This document shows positions 1-9,770 of a stretch of DNA of 64,000 nt, piece by piece (position 1 is the stretch's first letter; the number at the start of each line of letters is the position of its first letter). A program made the position numbers and the translations under genes. The stretch is from Paractinoplanes deccanensis. Lineage in GTDB: Bacteria; Actinomycetota; Actinomycetes; Mycobacteriales; Micromonosporaceae. The notes beneath the pieces were generated by a model. The model was not told the DNA's origin. It saw nothing but the letters and a program-made list of their open reading frames with translations, and did not search any database. Where the stretch lies: positions 1 through 64,000 of the forward strand of contig NZ_BOMI01000003.1 in assembly GCF_016862115.1 (NCBI RefSeq), written 5' to 3'.

Positions 1-14
1 CCGCCGCTGAACAA

Positions 15-44
15 GGGCGGCGCGGCCTCGAGGCCGCGCCGCCC
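15..44. terminator. Perfect palindromic terminator
   Basis: A 30-bp perfect palindrome that folds into a 13-bp stem closed by a TCGA loop. It lies just past the stop of the minus-strand peptidase gene (stop at 56-58) and just after a TGA at 8-10 that may end a plus-strand gene outside the window, so it may serve both. It has no T-tract, as is usual for GC-rich actinobacterial terminators. Confidence 0.75.
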
Positions 45-55
45 TCGACCACGCG

Positions 56-1828
56 TCACAGCAGATGTGTGGTGAGCCAGTCGACCGTCTCGCGCAGGTA
101 GTCGGCCCGGGAGGAGCGGTGCAGCAGCTCGTGCCCCTCGTCGGGGAAGAGCAGATATTTGTGCGGCACGCCCCGCGCCGCCAGGGCCTGCACCACCTGC
201 TCGGCCTCGACGACCGGGACGTTGGAGTCGTTCTCGCCGTGCACGACCATCAGCGGCGTGCGCAGCCGGTCGATCCGGGTGATCGGCGACAGGTCGGCCA
301 GCAGTTCCTTGTCGGCCACCGGGTCGCCGTACTTCGACACCGCCGCCGCGGCGATCCACGGCTCGGTGTGCTCGTAGAAGGTGGCGAAGTTGGCCATGCC
401 GCACACGTCGATGCCGACGTCGAACAGGTCGGGGAAGGTCACCAGCGCGGCCAGGGTCAGGTAGCCGCCGTACGACCGGCCCATGATCCCCAGGCGGGAC
501 GCGACGCCGGAGTCGACCAGGTGACGCGCGCAGGTCTGCACGTCGCGGATCGCGTCGTGGCGCAGCGCCAGGTTGTCCGCGTTGACGAAGCTGCGCCCGA
601 ACCCGGAGGAGCCGCGCACGTTCGGGGCGAAGACCGCGATGCCGCGGGCCGCCAGCGATTGGAAGAGCGGGCCGTGCCCGGGCCGCTCCTGCGCCTCGGG
701 GCCGCCGTGAAACCACAGGACCGTCGGGTGGGGTCCCGGGGTGGGCGGCCGGAAGAGCCAGCCGGTGAGCGTGAGCCCGTCGTGGGCCTCGAACGTCTCG
801 AGCGTCGGGCGGACGGCGTCCGGCGCGGCCGGTTCGGCGGAGACCGGCACGATGCCGTCGGGCGACGTCACCCACACGCCGTGCGGCTGGCCGGGGGCCT
901 CCGCCGTGAAGGCCAGCGCCGAGCCGTCGTGGCTCCACGCGAGCCCGCTGACCACCGATCCGGGCAGCGGGGCGAGGCGGCGCCAGGCGATCTCGTCGCC
1001 GTCCAGGTCGATCAGCGAGACCTCGGACTCGCCGCCCCGCACGTTCCACAGCACCGCCGCGCGGCTGCCGTCGGAGGTGATCGTGAACGATTCCGCCTCG
1101 GCGTTCTCCGAGGTGGCCACGATCTCGGCCGTGCCCTCGGCGACCCGGATCAGCACCGGGAACTCGCCGGTCTCGCTGCGCGCGTAGACGGTCGTGCCGT
1201 CCGGCCCGAACACCGCCTGCTCCCCCGCGGTGACGTACGAGTCGACGCCGGTCGCGAGGTCGCGGATCGCGATGTGCCGGCTGCCGCGCGGCCCGATCCG
1301 CAGCAGGGCACGATCGCGGCCGGGGCTCACATCGAGGAGCGAGATCAGGTCGCCCGTACCGACGACCGTGCGCTCGCCGCTGACCGGGTCGACCAGCAGC
1401 GCCGTCGTCAGGTTCTCGGTCAGCGCGAGCAGCGACCGGCCGGGCAGCCACCGCATGGTGTCCGCGGTGTCGGCGCCGAAGCCCGCCACCTGGTGCAGCG
1501 CCGAGCCGTCCGGCCGGACCAGCCACACCTCGTGCCGCGGCGCGCCGCCCGGCGCCACCGAGCAGGCCAGCCAGCCGCCGCCGGTCGACCACTGCACCGC
1601 CGCGACCGGCGCCTCGCCGGTGTCGACGAGGAACGCCAGGTCGCTGCCGACCGGCTGCACCCACACCTGGGGCCGGCCGCTGCGGTCGGACACGTACGCG
1701 CAGTGCCGCCCGTCCGGGGAGAGCGTGGGCGACCAGCTTCCGGAGACTTCCGAGGGGAGCGGTTTCGAGAGAGGGGACCAGCCGATCGGCAAAACGGTGA
1801 CGTCGACACGGTTGAGCTGACCGGTCAT
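56..1828 (-). CDS. S9 family prolyl oligopeptidase-like serine peptidase
   Basis: A 590-residue protein with an N-terminal beta-propeller (about residues 1-340, with TolB/WD-like repeats such as SPDGRHCAYVSD) and a C-terminal alpha/beta-hydrolase. The nucleophile motif GRSYGG places Ser452; Asp534 (in HGENDSNVP) and His566 (in DEGHE) complete the triad. No signal peptide is visible, so it is probably cytoplasmic and cleaves short peptides after entry past the propeller. The start at 1828 has GGGAGG seven nt upstream. It is the last gene of a three-gene operon, 20 nt after the amidotransferase gene. In the NAGGN 'trio' of other bacteria the third gene is also a peptidase (M42 family), so this enzyme may trim or recycle the operon's peptide product (inference). 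Confidence 0.9.
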   Translation of the reverse strand: MTGQLNRVDVTVLPIGWSPLSKPLPSEVSGSWSPTLSPDGRHCAYVSDRSGRPQVWVQPVGSDLAFLVDTGEAPVAAVQWSTGGGWLACSVAPGGAPRHEVWLVRPDGSALHQVAGFGADTADTMRWLPGRSLLALTENLTTALLVDPVSGERTVVGTGDLISLLDVSPGRDRALLRIGPRGSRHIAIRDLATGVDSYVTAGEQAVFGPDGTTVYARSETGEFPVLIRVAEGTAEIVATSENAEAESFTITSDGSRAAVLWNVRGGESEVSLIDLDGDEIAWRRLAPLPGSVVSGLAWSHDGSALAFTAEAPGQPHGVWVTSPDGIVPVSAEPAAPDAVRPTLETFEAHDGLTLTGWLFRPPTPGPHPTVLWFHGGPEAQERPGHGPLFQSLAARGIAVFAPNVRGSSGFGRSFVNADNLALRHDAIRDVQTCARHLVDSGVASRLGIMGRSYGGYLTLAALVTFPDLFDVGIDVCGMANFATFYEHTEPWIAAAAVSKYGDPVADKELLADLSPITRIDRLRTPLMVVHGENDSNVPVVEAEQVVQALAARGVPHKYLLFPDEGHELLHRSSRADYLRETVDWLTTHLL

Positions 1829-1848
1829 ACGGTTCCTCCCTCGAATGA

Positions 1849-3621
1849 CTAGATCCCTTTGTCCTGGAGCCACATCTCCAGCAGGGCGAGTTGCCACAAC
1901 TGATTGGCACCGAGTGTGGTGCGCGGAGTGTTCGGGTCGGCCAGCAGCTGGTCGACGTAGTCCTGGCGGAACAGGGCCCGCTCGCGCGCGGCCGGCGCGG
2001 TGAGCGCGTCGCGGACCTTGTCGAGCATCGCTCCTTCGAGGTGCCGGATGCCAGGAACCGGGAAGTATCCCTTCGTCCGGTCGATCACCTCGTCGGGCAC
2101 GACCCCGCGGGCCGCTTCCTTGAGTACCCCCTTGCCGCCGTGCGCGAGCTTGAGTCCGGGCGGGCAGGCCGCGGCCAGCTCGACCAACTCGTGATCGAGG
2201 AACGGTACGCGAGCCTCCAGCCCCCACGCCATAGTCATGTTGTCGACCCGTTTGACCGGATCGTCGACCAGCATCACCTGAGAGTCGAGTCGCAACGCCG
2301 CGTCGACCGCGGTGTCGGCGCCGGGCCGGCCGAAGCTCGCCGCCACGAACGCGCGGCTCACGTCCTCGTCGACCAGCCACGCGGGGTTGAGCTGCTGGGC
2401 GAGGCGGCTGTGCGGGCGATCGAAGAACTCCCTCGCGTACGCGGTGACGGCCTGGTCGTAGGGCACGTCCGCGAGTGGCGGATACCAGCTGTAGCCGGCC
2501 AGGATCTCGTCCGCGCCCTGCCCTGATTGTACGACCTTGACCTGCTTTGACACATCCTCGCTCAGCAGGTTGAACGCGATGCAGTCGTGGCTCACCATCG
2601 GCTCGCTCATCGCCGCCACGGTGCGGTCGACGGCCGGCAGGAACCGGTCCTTGCCGATGCGGATCTGGTGGTGCACGGTGTCGAACTGCTTGGCCACGAT
2701 GTCCGAATAGGCGAACTCGTCGCCGGTCTCGCCGCCCGCCGCCTCGAAGCCGATGCTGAACGTCGTCAGGCCGCGCTGCCCCTGCTCGGCGAGGAGCGCC
2801 ACGATGTAGCTGGAGTCGATGCCGCCCGACAGCAGCACGCCCACCGGCACGTCGGCGACCATCCGGCGCTCGACCGCCACCTTCAGCTTCTCGTGGATCA
2901 GCTCGGGCCACTCCGCGTCCGCGATGTCCGGCCGGCGGGTGTGCGACGCCTCCCAGTAGACCCGGTCGGTCGCCGACCCGTCGGCCCGGATCGTGCGCAC
3001 GGTGGCCGGCGGCAGCTTCCGTACGCCCGAGATGATGGTCCTCGGCGCCGGGACCACGGAGTGGAACGTCATGTAGTGCTGGAGCGCGACCTTGTCGATC
3101 GTGGTGTCGACGTCGCCCGCGGCGAGCAGCGCGGGCAGGGTCGAGGCGAAGCGCACCCGGCCCGGCTTCTCCGCCAGGTAGAGCGGCTTGATGCCGAGCC
3201 GGTCGCGGGCCAGCGTCACCGTGCCCGAGTCGTGCTCGACGATCGCGAAGGCGAACATGCCGAGGAAGCGGGTCACGCAATCGGCACCCCAGCGGTGGTA
3301 CGCCTTGAGGATCACCTCGGTGTCCGACGTGGAGAAGAACTTGTAGCCCTCCTGCTGGAGCGCCGAGCGCAGCTGCTTGTAGTTGTAGATGCAGCCGTTG
3401 AAGACGAGCGTGAGGCCCAGCTCCTCGTCCGTCATCGGCTGCCCGCCGGCCTCCGACAGGTCGATGATCTTGAGGCGGCGGTGGCCGAACGCGACCGGCC
3501 CGCGCTGCCAGAACCCCTCGCCGTCCGGACCGCGCGACTCCAGGCACGGCAACATCCGCCGTACGGCCTCGCCGTCCGCCGCATGGCCGTCGTACCGGAG
3601 CTCACCGGCGATCCCACACAT
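1849..3621 (-). CDS. Asparagine synthase-type glutamine amidotransferase (NAGGN amidotransferase-like)
   Basis: A 590-residue class II amidotransferase. Cys2 after the initiator Met is the glutaminase nucleophile (MCGIAG). The C-terminal synthetase half carries the PP-loop SGGIDSS (about residues 262-268) that adenylates a carboxylate before amidation. Length and overall sequence resemble N-acetylglutaminylglutamine amidotransferases more than housekeeping AsnB (my recognition). The start has GGGAGG six nt upstream. It lies 18 nt after the ligase gene and 20 nt before the S9 peptidase gene, all on the minus strand. A pathway is plausible in which the ligase joins amino acids and this enzyme amidates the terminal carboxylate, giving a neutral osmolyte-like peptide. 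The substrate is not proven; ordinary asparagine synthesis is the alternative. Confidence 0.85.
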   Translation of the reverse strand: MCGIAGELRYDGHAADGEAVRRMLPCLESRGPDGEGFWQRGPVAFGHRRLKIIDLSEAGGQPMTDEELGLTLVFNGCIYNYKQLRSALQQEGYKFFSTSDTEVILKAYHRWGADCVTRFLGMFAFAIVEHDSGTVTLARDRLGIKPLYLAEKPGRVRFASTLPALLAAGDVDTTIDKVALQHYMTFHSVVPAPRTIISGVRKLPPATVRTIRADGSATDRVYWEASHTRRPDIADAEWPELIHEKLKVAVERRMVADVPVGVLLSGGIDSSYIVALLAEQGQRGLTTFSIGFEAAGGETGDEFAYSDIVAKQFDTVHHQIRIGKDRFLPAVDRTVAAMSEPMVSHDCIAFNLLSEDVSKQVKVVQSGQGADEILAGYSWYPPLADVPYDQAVTAYAREFFDRPHSRLAQQLNPAWLVDEDVSRAFVAASFGRPGADTAVDAALRLDSQVMLVDDPVKRVDNMTMAWGLEARVPFLDHELVELAAACPPGLKLAHGGKGVLKEAARGVVPDEVIDRTKGYFPVPGIRHLEGAMLDKVRDALTAPAARERALFRQDYVDQLLADPNTPRTTLGANQLWQLALLEMWLQDKGI

Positions 3622-3639
3622 ACAAACCTCCCCTGTCGG

Positions 3640-6216
3640 TCAGCTGAGCAGCCACGTGTCCTTCGAGCCGCCACCGCGTGACGAATTGACGATCATGCTT
3701 CCGGCCGGGGCCACCCGGGTCAGCGCCGCCGGCGCGACCACCGACTCGCGGCCGGTGAAGACGAAGGCCCGCAGGTCGACGTGGCGCGGGGCGAGCTGAT
3801 GGCCGTCGAAGACCGGGTGCGTGGAGAGCTGCACGACCTCCTGCGCCACCCAGCGGTGCGGCGCGGTGCGGATCTGCCGGCGGACCGCGGCGAGATCCTC
3901 CGGCGTCGCGTGCGGGCCGATCACGATGCGGTCGCCGCCGTAGCCGTCCACCGGCTTGCAGACCAGCTGGTCGAGCCGGTCGAGCACTTCGGCCCGCTGC
4001 TCCGGGATGCCGCACAGATAGGTCGGCACGTCGGCCAGCAGCGGCTTCTCGCCCAGGTAGTACTCGATCAGCTTGGGCACGTACGCGTACACGGCCTTGT
4101 CGTCGCCGATGCCGTTGCCCAGCGCGTTGGCGAGCACCACGGTGTCCGCGTGCAGCGCCGTGACCAGGCTCGGGCCGAGCGGCATCCCGTCCGCGCCGGG
4201 CGAGTGCACCAGGCTGTCCTCGCCCATCCGCAGATAGATGACGTCCACCCGGCGCCGCTTGCCGTCGCGCATGCGATAGACGACGCCCTCGTCCACGAAG
4301 AGCTCGGTGCTGCGGACGACCGGCACGCCCATCTCCTCGGCGAGCATCCGGTGCTCGAACCACGCCGAGTCGTCCGGCCCCTGGCTCAACACCACGATCT
4401 TGGGGTCGTCGCCGGCGGCCGGGCGCGCCGCCTCCAGCAGCGCCCGCCGCAGCAGCGCCGGGGTGTCTTCCACCGAGATCAGGCCGGGCGGCTCGGGCAG
4501 CTCCGGCAGCACGCTCTCGGTGAGGCGGCGATTCTGCATGGCGTACGCGATGCCGGACGGCACCCGCAGGTTGTCCTCGAGCACGCACCACTCGCCGACG
4601 TGGTTGCGCACCAGGTCCACGCCGGCCACCTGGGCGCGGACACCCTCGTGGGCCACCAGGGCACCGCTGGGCCGCAGCTCCGGCGAGCCGTCGATCACCC
4701 ACTCGGGCACCACGCCGTCGCGGACGACCTCGCGCTCGCCGTACACGTCCTGAATGAAGAGATCGAGGGCCCGCACCCGCTGCACCAGCCCGCCACGCAG
4801 CCGGGTCCAGTCCTCGGCGGGCACGATGCGCGGCACGAGGTCGAAGGGGAAAAGCCTGGTCGCGGCCTCGCCGGCCACGCTGAAGGTGATGCCGCGCTGG
4901 CGCTGCTCGTCGTCGCGGGCGTCCTCCCGCCGGCGCAGCCCCGCCGAGCCGAGCGCCTTCAGGACATTGACCACACCCGCGTACGCCTCCGCCGGCTCGC
5001 CGCCGTCGAACGCCTCGTCGCCCGCGCGGGCGTACGGGAAGAGCCCGCCCGGAACCGTCTGGCCCTCGGGCCCGATGCCGGTGGCACCGCCCCGGGTGTC
5101 CGCCACGAGCAGATCGACCACGTCGGAGATCCGGCCCCGCCGCGTCATCGCCCGGCGCTGGCGCGCGGCGGAGCTGCCCCGGCTGAGCGCCCGCACCGAG
5201 AGGTCGAAGACCTGCTCCCAGTCGCCCAGCTCCTCGAGCTGCGGGCGCAGGTCGCCGACCAGCCGCTCCACGGCGAGCGCGGCCGCGACCGGCTCGGGCG
5301 CGCGGGGCAGGTCGAGCAGGTCGCCCTCCAGGCCGGAGCGCGCGGCCCGCCACATCGCCGCCCGGTGCAGCGGCGGGCGGATCCGCTCGAACGGGCGCCC
5401 GGCGCGGTAGTCCTGCCGGGCGCGCAGCACCAGCGCCCGGAACAGGCCGGCGAGCAGGACGACCGTGTCCACGTCCGGGCTGGAGTCGGTGACCCGCAGC
5501 TCCACGGTGGGCACGTGCGCGGACGGGCGTACGTCGAAATAGACCATCTTGGGGTCGGTGATGGTGCCGGACGCGATCAGGTCGGCGACCAGCTGATCGT
5601 GCTCGGCGGCCGAGTTGAGCACCCCGGGGTCGCCGGCGGTGGGCCAGCGCAGCCAGACCAGGGAGCGCACGCTCGCGTAGCCGGAGTCCTCACCCATCCA
5701 GTACGGCGAGCTGGCCGACAACGCGAGCAGCGTGGGCAGGGCCGAGGTGACACGCTGCGTCACGGCGACGGCCTCGTCCCGGTCCGGCACGCCGACGTGC
5801 ACCTGCGCGCCGCAGATGAGCTGCTCCCGCGCCAGCAGCTGGTAGTCGTCCAGCATCCGCCGATAGCGCGACGTGGGCGTCACGGGCAGTGAGTCCAGGT
5901 CGACCAGCGGCACCGTGCCGGCGGCCACCAGCCCGAGCCCCAGCGACTCGGCGACGGCGATCGCCTCGCGGCGGCGCCCGGCGATGCCCTCGCGCAGATC
6001 GTCCAGAGTGCTGCTCACCGGGGTGTTCGTCTCGACCACCGAGCGGTGCAGCTCGGCCGAGAACTTCTCGGGATCGAGCTGGTCGAGCACCTCCTGGGCG
6101 CGGGGCACCAGCTCGCGCGTCACCAGGTCGACGACATGAAGCTCCTCCTCGACACCGAGGGTGAGCTCCTGATCACCGGTGACGTCGCCCGTCGCGACGC
6201 TCAGAGACTCCGTCAT
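3640..6216 (-). CDS. GCS2-type carboxylate-amine ligase fused to circularly permuted ATP-grasp domain
   Basis: An 858-residue fusion. Residues about 18-370 are a YbdK/EgtA-like glutamate-cysteine ligase type 2 domain (GVEEEL at 21-26, CGAQVHVG, ELRV). After a linker rich in Gly and Pro, residues about 400-858 form a circularly permuted type 2 ATP-grasp domain (RLFPFDLVPRIV, VLSQGPDDSAWFEH, NALGNGIGDDKAVYAYVP, CKPVDGYGGDRI, and an SSRGGGSKDTW end). Both halves form amide bonds by carboxylate activation, so one chain could make two successive bonds. First gene of the three-gene operon; the gap of 167 bp before the divergent epimerase gene holds its promoter. Only a weak AAGG-type ribosome site is seen. 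The exact amino acids joined are unknown. Confidence 0.88.
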   Translation of the reverse strand: MTESLSVATGDVTGDQELTLGVEEELHVVDLVTRELVPRAQEVLDQLDPEKFSAELHRSVVETNTPVSSTLDDLREGIAGRRREAIAVAESLGLGLVAAGTVPLVDLDSLPVTPTSRYRRMLDDYQLLAREQLICGAQVHVGVPDRDEAVAVTQRVTSALPTLLALSASSPYWMGEDSGYASVRSLVWLRWPTAGDPGVLNSAAEHDQLVADLIASGTITDPKMVYFDVRPSAHVPTVELRVTDSSPDVDTVVLLAGLFRALVLRARQDYRAGRPFERIRPPLHRAAMWRAARSGLEGDLLDLPRAPEPVAAALAVERLVGDLRPQLEELGDWEQVFDLSVRALSRGSSAARQRRAMTRRGRISDVVDLLVADTRGGATGIGPEGQTVPGGLFPYARAGDEAFDGGEPAEAYAGVVNVLKALGSAGLRRREDARDDEQRQRGITFSVAGEAATRLFPFDLVPRIVPAEDWTRLRGGLVQRVRALDLFIQDVYGEREVVRDGVVPEWVIDGSPELRPSGALVAHEGVRAQVAGVDLVRNHVGEWCVLEDNLRVPSGIAYAMQNRRLTESVLPELPEPPGLISVEDTPALLRRALLEAARPAAGDDPKIVVLSQGPDDSAWFEHRMLAEEMGVPVVRSTELFVDEGVVYRMRDGKRRRVDVIYLRMGEDSLVHSPGADGMPLGPSLVTALHADTVVLANALGNGIGDDKAVYAYVPKLIEYYLGEKPLLADVPTYLCGIPEQRAEVLDRLDQLVCKPVDGYGGDRIVIGPHATPEDLAAVRRQIRTAPHRWVAQEVVQLSTHPVFDGHQLAPRHVDLRAFVFTGRESVVAPAALTRVAPAGSMIVNSSRGGGSKDTWLLS

Positions 6217-6383
6217 GAGACCGCCTTGTTCCTAGCCCGACTTAACCCCGAGCCTCGCCATCACATGTGCCGATCCTGTTCCGTGCCCATTTCCAGCTCG
6301 CGCCGAACATTCCCAGCCGGTCATCTGCCGGTTCGCGTACACCCTGTAACCTCGGCCCCGTTCTCTCACCGGGAGGTTGTTTG

Positions 6384-7460
6384 ATGAGCAGTGTCGTCGT
6401 GGTCACCGGGTCCGCCGGCCTGATCGGCTCCGAGTCCGTCCGGCACTTCGCCGGCCTCGGCATGGACGTCGTCGGCATCGACAACGACATGCGCCAGTAC
6501 TTCTTCGGCGCCGACGGCTCCACCCGGTGGAACCTCGACCGCCTGGTCAAGGAGGTCGGCAACCGCTACACGCACGAGAGCATCGACATCCGCGACCGCG
6601 ACGGCATCGACGCGCTCCTCGCCCGCTACGGCAAGAACATCGGCCTGGTCATCCACGCCGCCGCGCAGCCCAGCCACGACTGGGCCGCCAAGGAGCCGTT
6701 CACCGACTTCGACGTGAACGCGGGCGGCACCCTCAACATGCTCGAGGCCGTGCGCCGGCACGCCCCGGCCGCGCCGTTCATCTTCACGTCGACCAACAAG
6801 GTGTACGGGGACACGCCCAACCGCCTGCCGCTGGTCGAGCTGCCGACCCGCTACGAGCTGCCCGAGGACCACGAGTTCCACGACGGCATCACCGAGCAGA
6901 TGTCGATCGACCAGACCCTGCACTCGGTCTTCGGCGCCTCCAAGGTCGCGGCCGACGTCATGGTCCAGGAGTACGGCCGCTACTTCGACATGCCGACGGC
7001 CATCTTCCGCGGCGGCACGCTCACCGGCCCCGGCCACTCCGCCGCCGAGCTGCACGGCTTCCTGGCGTACGTGATGCGCTGCGTCATGGAACAGCGCACC
7101 TATCACATCTACGGCTACAAGGGAAAGATGGTGCGCGACGCCATCCACTCCCACGACCTGGTCACCGCGTTCGAGGCGTTCCACAAGGCCCCGCGCGTCG
7201 CCGAGGTCTACAACATGGGCGGCGGCCGCTACTCCAACTGCAGCCACATCGAGGCCTTCCAGATCGCCTCCGAGATCACCGGCCTCGAGGCGAAGACCGA
7301 CTACGTCGACCAGGCCCGCACCGGCGACCACCAGTGGTGGATCAGCAGCACGGCCCGCTTCGAGGAGCACTACCCGGACTGGAAGCTCACCTACGACGTC
7401 CCGGCCATCCTGCGCGAGATGTACGAGGCCAACCAGGACGTCTGGAAGCCCACCGCCTGA
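6384..7460 (+). CDS. NAD-dependent epimerase, CDP-paratose 2-epimerase-like
   Basis: A 358-residue extended short-chain dehydrogenase. TGSAGLIG (8-15) is the NAD-binding glycine motif, and [12 protein letters not shown] is typical of the CDP-tyvelose/paratose epimerase branch. The usual YxxxK pair reads F183-GAS-K187; whether Phe is normal for this sub-branch needs an alignment. It should interconvert a nucleotide-activated sugar in the cytoplasm for cell-surface glycan or a secondary metabolite. The start was chosen from GGGAGG at 6371-6376, seven nt upstream; a TTG directly before is possible. No glycosyltransferase lies nearby, so the sugar pathway cannot be inferred from context. A hairpin follows 14 nt after the stop. 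Confidence 0.85.
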   Translation: MSSVVVVTGSAGLIGSESVRHFAGLGMDVVGIDNDMRQYFFGADGSTRWNLDRLVKEVGNRYTHESIDIRDRDGIDALLARYGKNIGLVIHAAAQPSHDWAAKEPFTDFDVNAGGTLNMLEAVRRHAPAAPFIFTSTNKVYGDTPNRLPLVELPTRYELPEDHEFHDGITEQMSIDQTLHSVFGASKVAADVMVQEYGRYFDMPTAIFRGGTLTGPGHSAAELHGFLAYVMRCVMEQRTYHIYGYKGKMVRDAIHSHDLVTAFEAFHKAPRVAEVYNMGGGRYSNCSHIEAFQIASEITGLEAKTDYVDQARTGDHQWWISSTARFEEHYPDWKLTYDVPAILREMYEANQDVWKPTA

Positions 7461-7474
7461 CCTCTTCCACCCGC

Positions 7475-7494
7475 CCGCGCTGTGAACAGCGCGG
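7475..7494 (+). terminator. Hairpin terminator after the epimerase gene
   Basis: A 9-bp perfect stem (CCGCGCTGT / ACAGCGCGG) around a GA centre, 14 nt past the epimerase stop. No T-tract follows. It separates the epimerase gene from the SulP gene, which has its own promoter. Confidence 0.6.
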
Positions 7495-7576
7495 CGCGAG
7501 CTGAGCGGCGCCGGACAATCGGCTGTGGCTTACCTGAGGGCGCTCGCGTCGTAACGCGGGGTTAACCGTCGCTCGG

Positions 7577-7582
7577 TACATT
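7577..7582 (+). promoter_or_regulatory. Leaderless -10 element of the SulP-carbonic anhydrase gene
   Basis: TACATT is followed by exactly six nt and then the ATG at 7589, with no ribosome binding site. This is the actinobacterial leaderless arrangement in which transcription begins at the start codon. The same spacing recurs at several other genes in this window. Confidence 0.6.
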
Positions 7583-7588
7583 TCCGAC

Positions 7589-9712
7589 ATGTCCGTCTTG
7601 AAGGTATTCCGTCATGACGTGCCGGCGTCGATCGTGGTGTTTCTGATCGCGATCCCGCTCTCGCTGGGCATTGCGGCGGCGTCGGGAGCGCCGCTGCTCT
7701 CGGGGCTTGTGGCAGCGGTGGTGGGCGGGATCGTGGTGGGGCTGCTCGGCGGGGCGCCCTTGCAGGTCAGTGGGCCCGCGGCAGGGCTGACCGTGATCGT
7801 CGCGGGCACCATCGGCGAGTTCGGGTTCGCCGGCACGGCGGCGATCGTCGCGCTCGCCGGAGGCGTACAAATCCTGCTGGGTGTGGCTCGTCTCGGCCGG
7901 GCGGCCCTGGCGCTGTCGCCCGCGGTGGTGCACGGCATGCTCGCCGGCATCGGGCTCGTCATCGCGCTCAGCCAGATCCACGTGGTGCTCGGCGGCGCCC
8001 CGCAGAGCGACGCCTGGCACAACGTGCGCGAGCTGCCCGCCCAGATCATGGGCATACACGGGGCGTCGGTGCTGCTGGGGCTGCTCACCATGGGCCTGCT
8101 CGTGCTCTGGCCGCGCCTGATCCGCACCTCGCTGCTGCCCGCCGCGCTCGTCGCCGTCGTGGTGACCACCGTGCTCGCCGCCGCGATCGGGGCCGACGTG
8201 CAGCGCGTCGACCTGCCCGGCAACCCGCTCGCCGAGCTGACCTTCCCGCGCTGGCCCGACGCCGGACCCGGCCCGATCGCGCTGGCCGTGCTCACCATCG
8301 CCCTGGTGGCAAGCGTCGAATCGCTGCTCTCCGCCGTGGCCGTGGACCGCATGCACGACGGGCCGCGCGCCGACCTCAACCGCGAGCTCGTCGCCCAGGG
8401 CGTCGGCAACACCACGTCCGGCCTGCTCGGCGGCCTGCCGATCACCGGCGTCATCGTGCGCAGCTCGACGAACGTGGGCGCGGGCGCCCGTACGCGTGCC
8501 TCAGCGATTCTGCACGGAGTGTGGATCGCGATCTTCGTGCTGCTCTGCGCGGGGCTGCTGGAGATGATTCCGATGGCCGCGCTCGCCGCGGTGCTGGTCG
8601 TCGTGGGCCTGCGGCTGATCAGCCTGGCGCAGATCCGCACGTACATCCGGCACCGGGAGCTGCCCACGTACGTGATCACCGCGGGCGGCGTGGTCCTCAC
8701 CGACCTGCTCACCGGGGTGGCGCTGGGCCTGGCCGCCGCCGTGGCCGTGATGCTGTGGCGGGTCGCGCGCTGCGAGGCCCGGGTGGTGGAGTCCGAGACC
8801 GGCGAATGGGTCGTCACGCTCACCGGGACGCTGGCGTTCATCGGCTCCGGCCGGGTCGCGCGGGCGCTGGCCACCATCCCGGCGGGGCGTTCCGTGGCGG
8901 TCGAGGTGCATCTCGACTACCTGGACCACGGCGCCTTCCAGATCATCGAGGACTGGCGCGAGGCGTACGAGAAAGCCGGCGGAACCGTCACGGTCAGAGA
9001 AACCCACGACGGCTGGTTCCACAGGGCCACCAGCGGCCGCCTCGGCGACGGCAAGACCACGCCACGGCGCTTCGGCTCCTGGTCGCAGTGGCAGGACCTC
9101 GATCGCCAGAAGCGCGACGCCATGGCCGCGGGCATCCAGGAGTTCGAGCGCAGCGTCGCCCCGCTCGTGCGCCCGCACCTGGCCGGCCTCGCCCGCGACG
9201 GCCAGGCGCCCGAACAGCTCTTCATCACCTGCGCCGACTCGCGCCTGGTCCCCAACCTGATCACCACGAGCGGCCCGGGCGACCTCTTCTGCGTGCGCAA
9301 CGTCGGCAACATCGTCCCGCGGTTCGGCGACGGCGACTCGTCGGTGGGTGCGTCCATCGAGTACGCGGTGGAGGTGCTCAACGTCCGCACGATCACCATC
9401 TGCGGCCACTCCGGCTGCGGCGCCGTCCGCGCCCTGATGACCGGCGGCTTCGCACCGGACAGCTCGCTGGGCCGCTGGCTCCACCAGTCCGGCGTGCAGT
9501 TCGCCGACTGCGAGGACGAGGAACGCTGCGTCACCACGAACGTCGCCCAGCAGCTGGCCAACCTGCGCACCTACCCAGCGGTGCGCGCCGCAGAGGCGGC
9601 CGGGCGCCTGACCTTGACGGGCCTCTACTTCGACCTGGCGGAGGCCCGCATGTACACGGTCGACGAGTCGCAAGGAACCCGCGCGCCGGTGCCCATGCCG
9701 GCCGCGAGCTGA
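7589..9712 (+). CDS. SulP-family anion transporter fused to STAS and beta-carbonic anhydrase domains
   Basis: A 707-residue protein. Residues about 1-390 are a hydrophobic SulP transporter core (GLLGGLPITGVIVRSS), about 400-470 a STAS domain, and about 510-695 a beta-class carbonic anhydrase. Zinc ligands are visible: C548 and D550 in CADSR, then H607 and C610 in HSGCG. SulP proteins move sulfate, bicarbonate or other anions; the fused anhydrase points to bicarbonate, with CO2/HCO3- conversion at the inner membrane face. SulP-anhydrase fusions are known in bacteria, so the architecture is unusual but not new. The gene stands alone with a leaderless-type promoter. Confidence 0.92.
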   Translation: MSVLKVFRHDVPASIVVFLIAIPLSLGIAAASGAPLLSGLVAAVVGGIVVGLLGGAPLQVSGPAAGLTVIVAGTIGEFGFAGTAAIVALAGGVQILLGVARLGRAALALSPAVVHGMLAGIGLVIALSQIHVVLGGAPQSDAWHNVRELPAQIMGIHGASVLLGLLTMGLLVLWPRLIRTSLLPAALVAVVVTTVLAAAIGADVQRVDLPGNPLAELTFPRWPDAGPGPIALAVLTIALVASVESLLSAVAVDRMHDGPRADLNRELVAQGVGNTTSGLLGGLPITGVIVRSSTNVGAGARTRASAILHGVWIAIFVLLCAGLLEMIPMAALAAVLVVVGLRLISLAQIRTYIRHRELPTYVITAGGVVLTDLLTGVALGLAAAVAVMLWRVARCEARVVESETGEWVVTLTGTLAFIGSGRVARALATIPAGRSVAVEVHLDYLDHGAFQIIEDWREAYEKAGGTVTVRETHDGWFHRATSGRLGDGKTTPRRFGSWSQWQDLDRQKRDAMAAGIQEFERSVAPLVRPHLAGLARDGQAPEQLFITCADSRLVPNLITTSGPGDLFCVRNVGNIVPRFGDGDSSVGASIEYAVEVLNVRTITICGHSGCGAVRALMTGGFAPDSSLGRWLHQSGVQFADCEDEERCVTTNVAQQLANLRTYPAVRAAEAAGRLTLTGLYFDLAEARMYTVDESQGTRAPVPMPAAS

Positions 9713-9770
9713 AGTCGCTGTCGGAGAAGGCCGCGCTCGTGGCCCTATATCGAGCTTCGAGCAGCCATGG

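Noticed and set aside
56..3547. An open frame of 1163 codons running across the S9 peptidase and amidotransferase genes
   Set aside because: Only the last 590 codons read as protein; the upstream part is an out-of-frame shadow of the amidotransferase gene.
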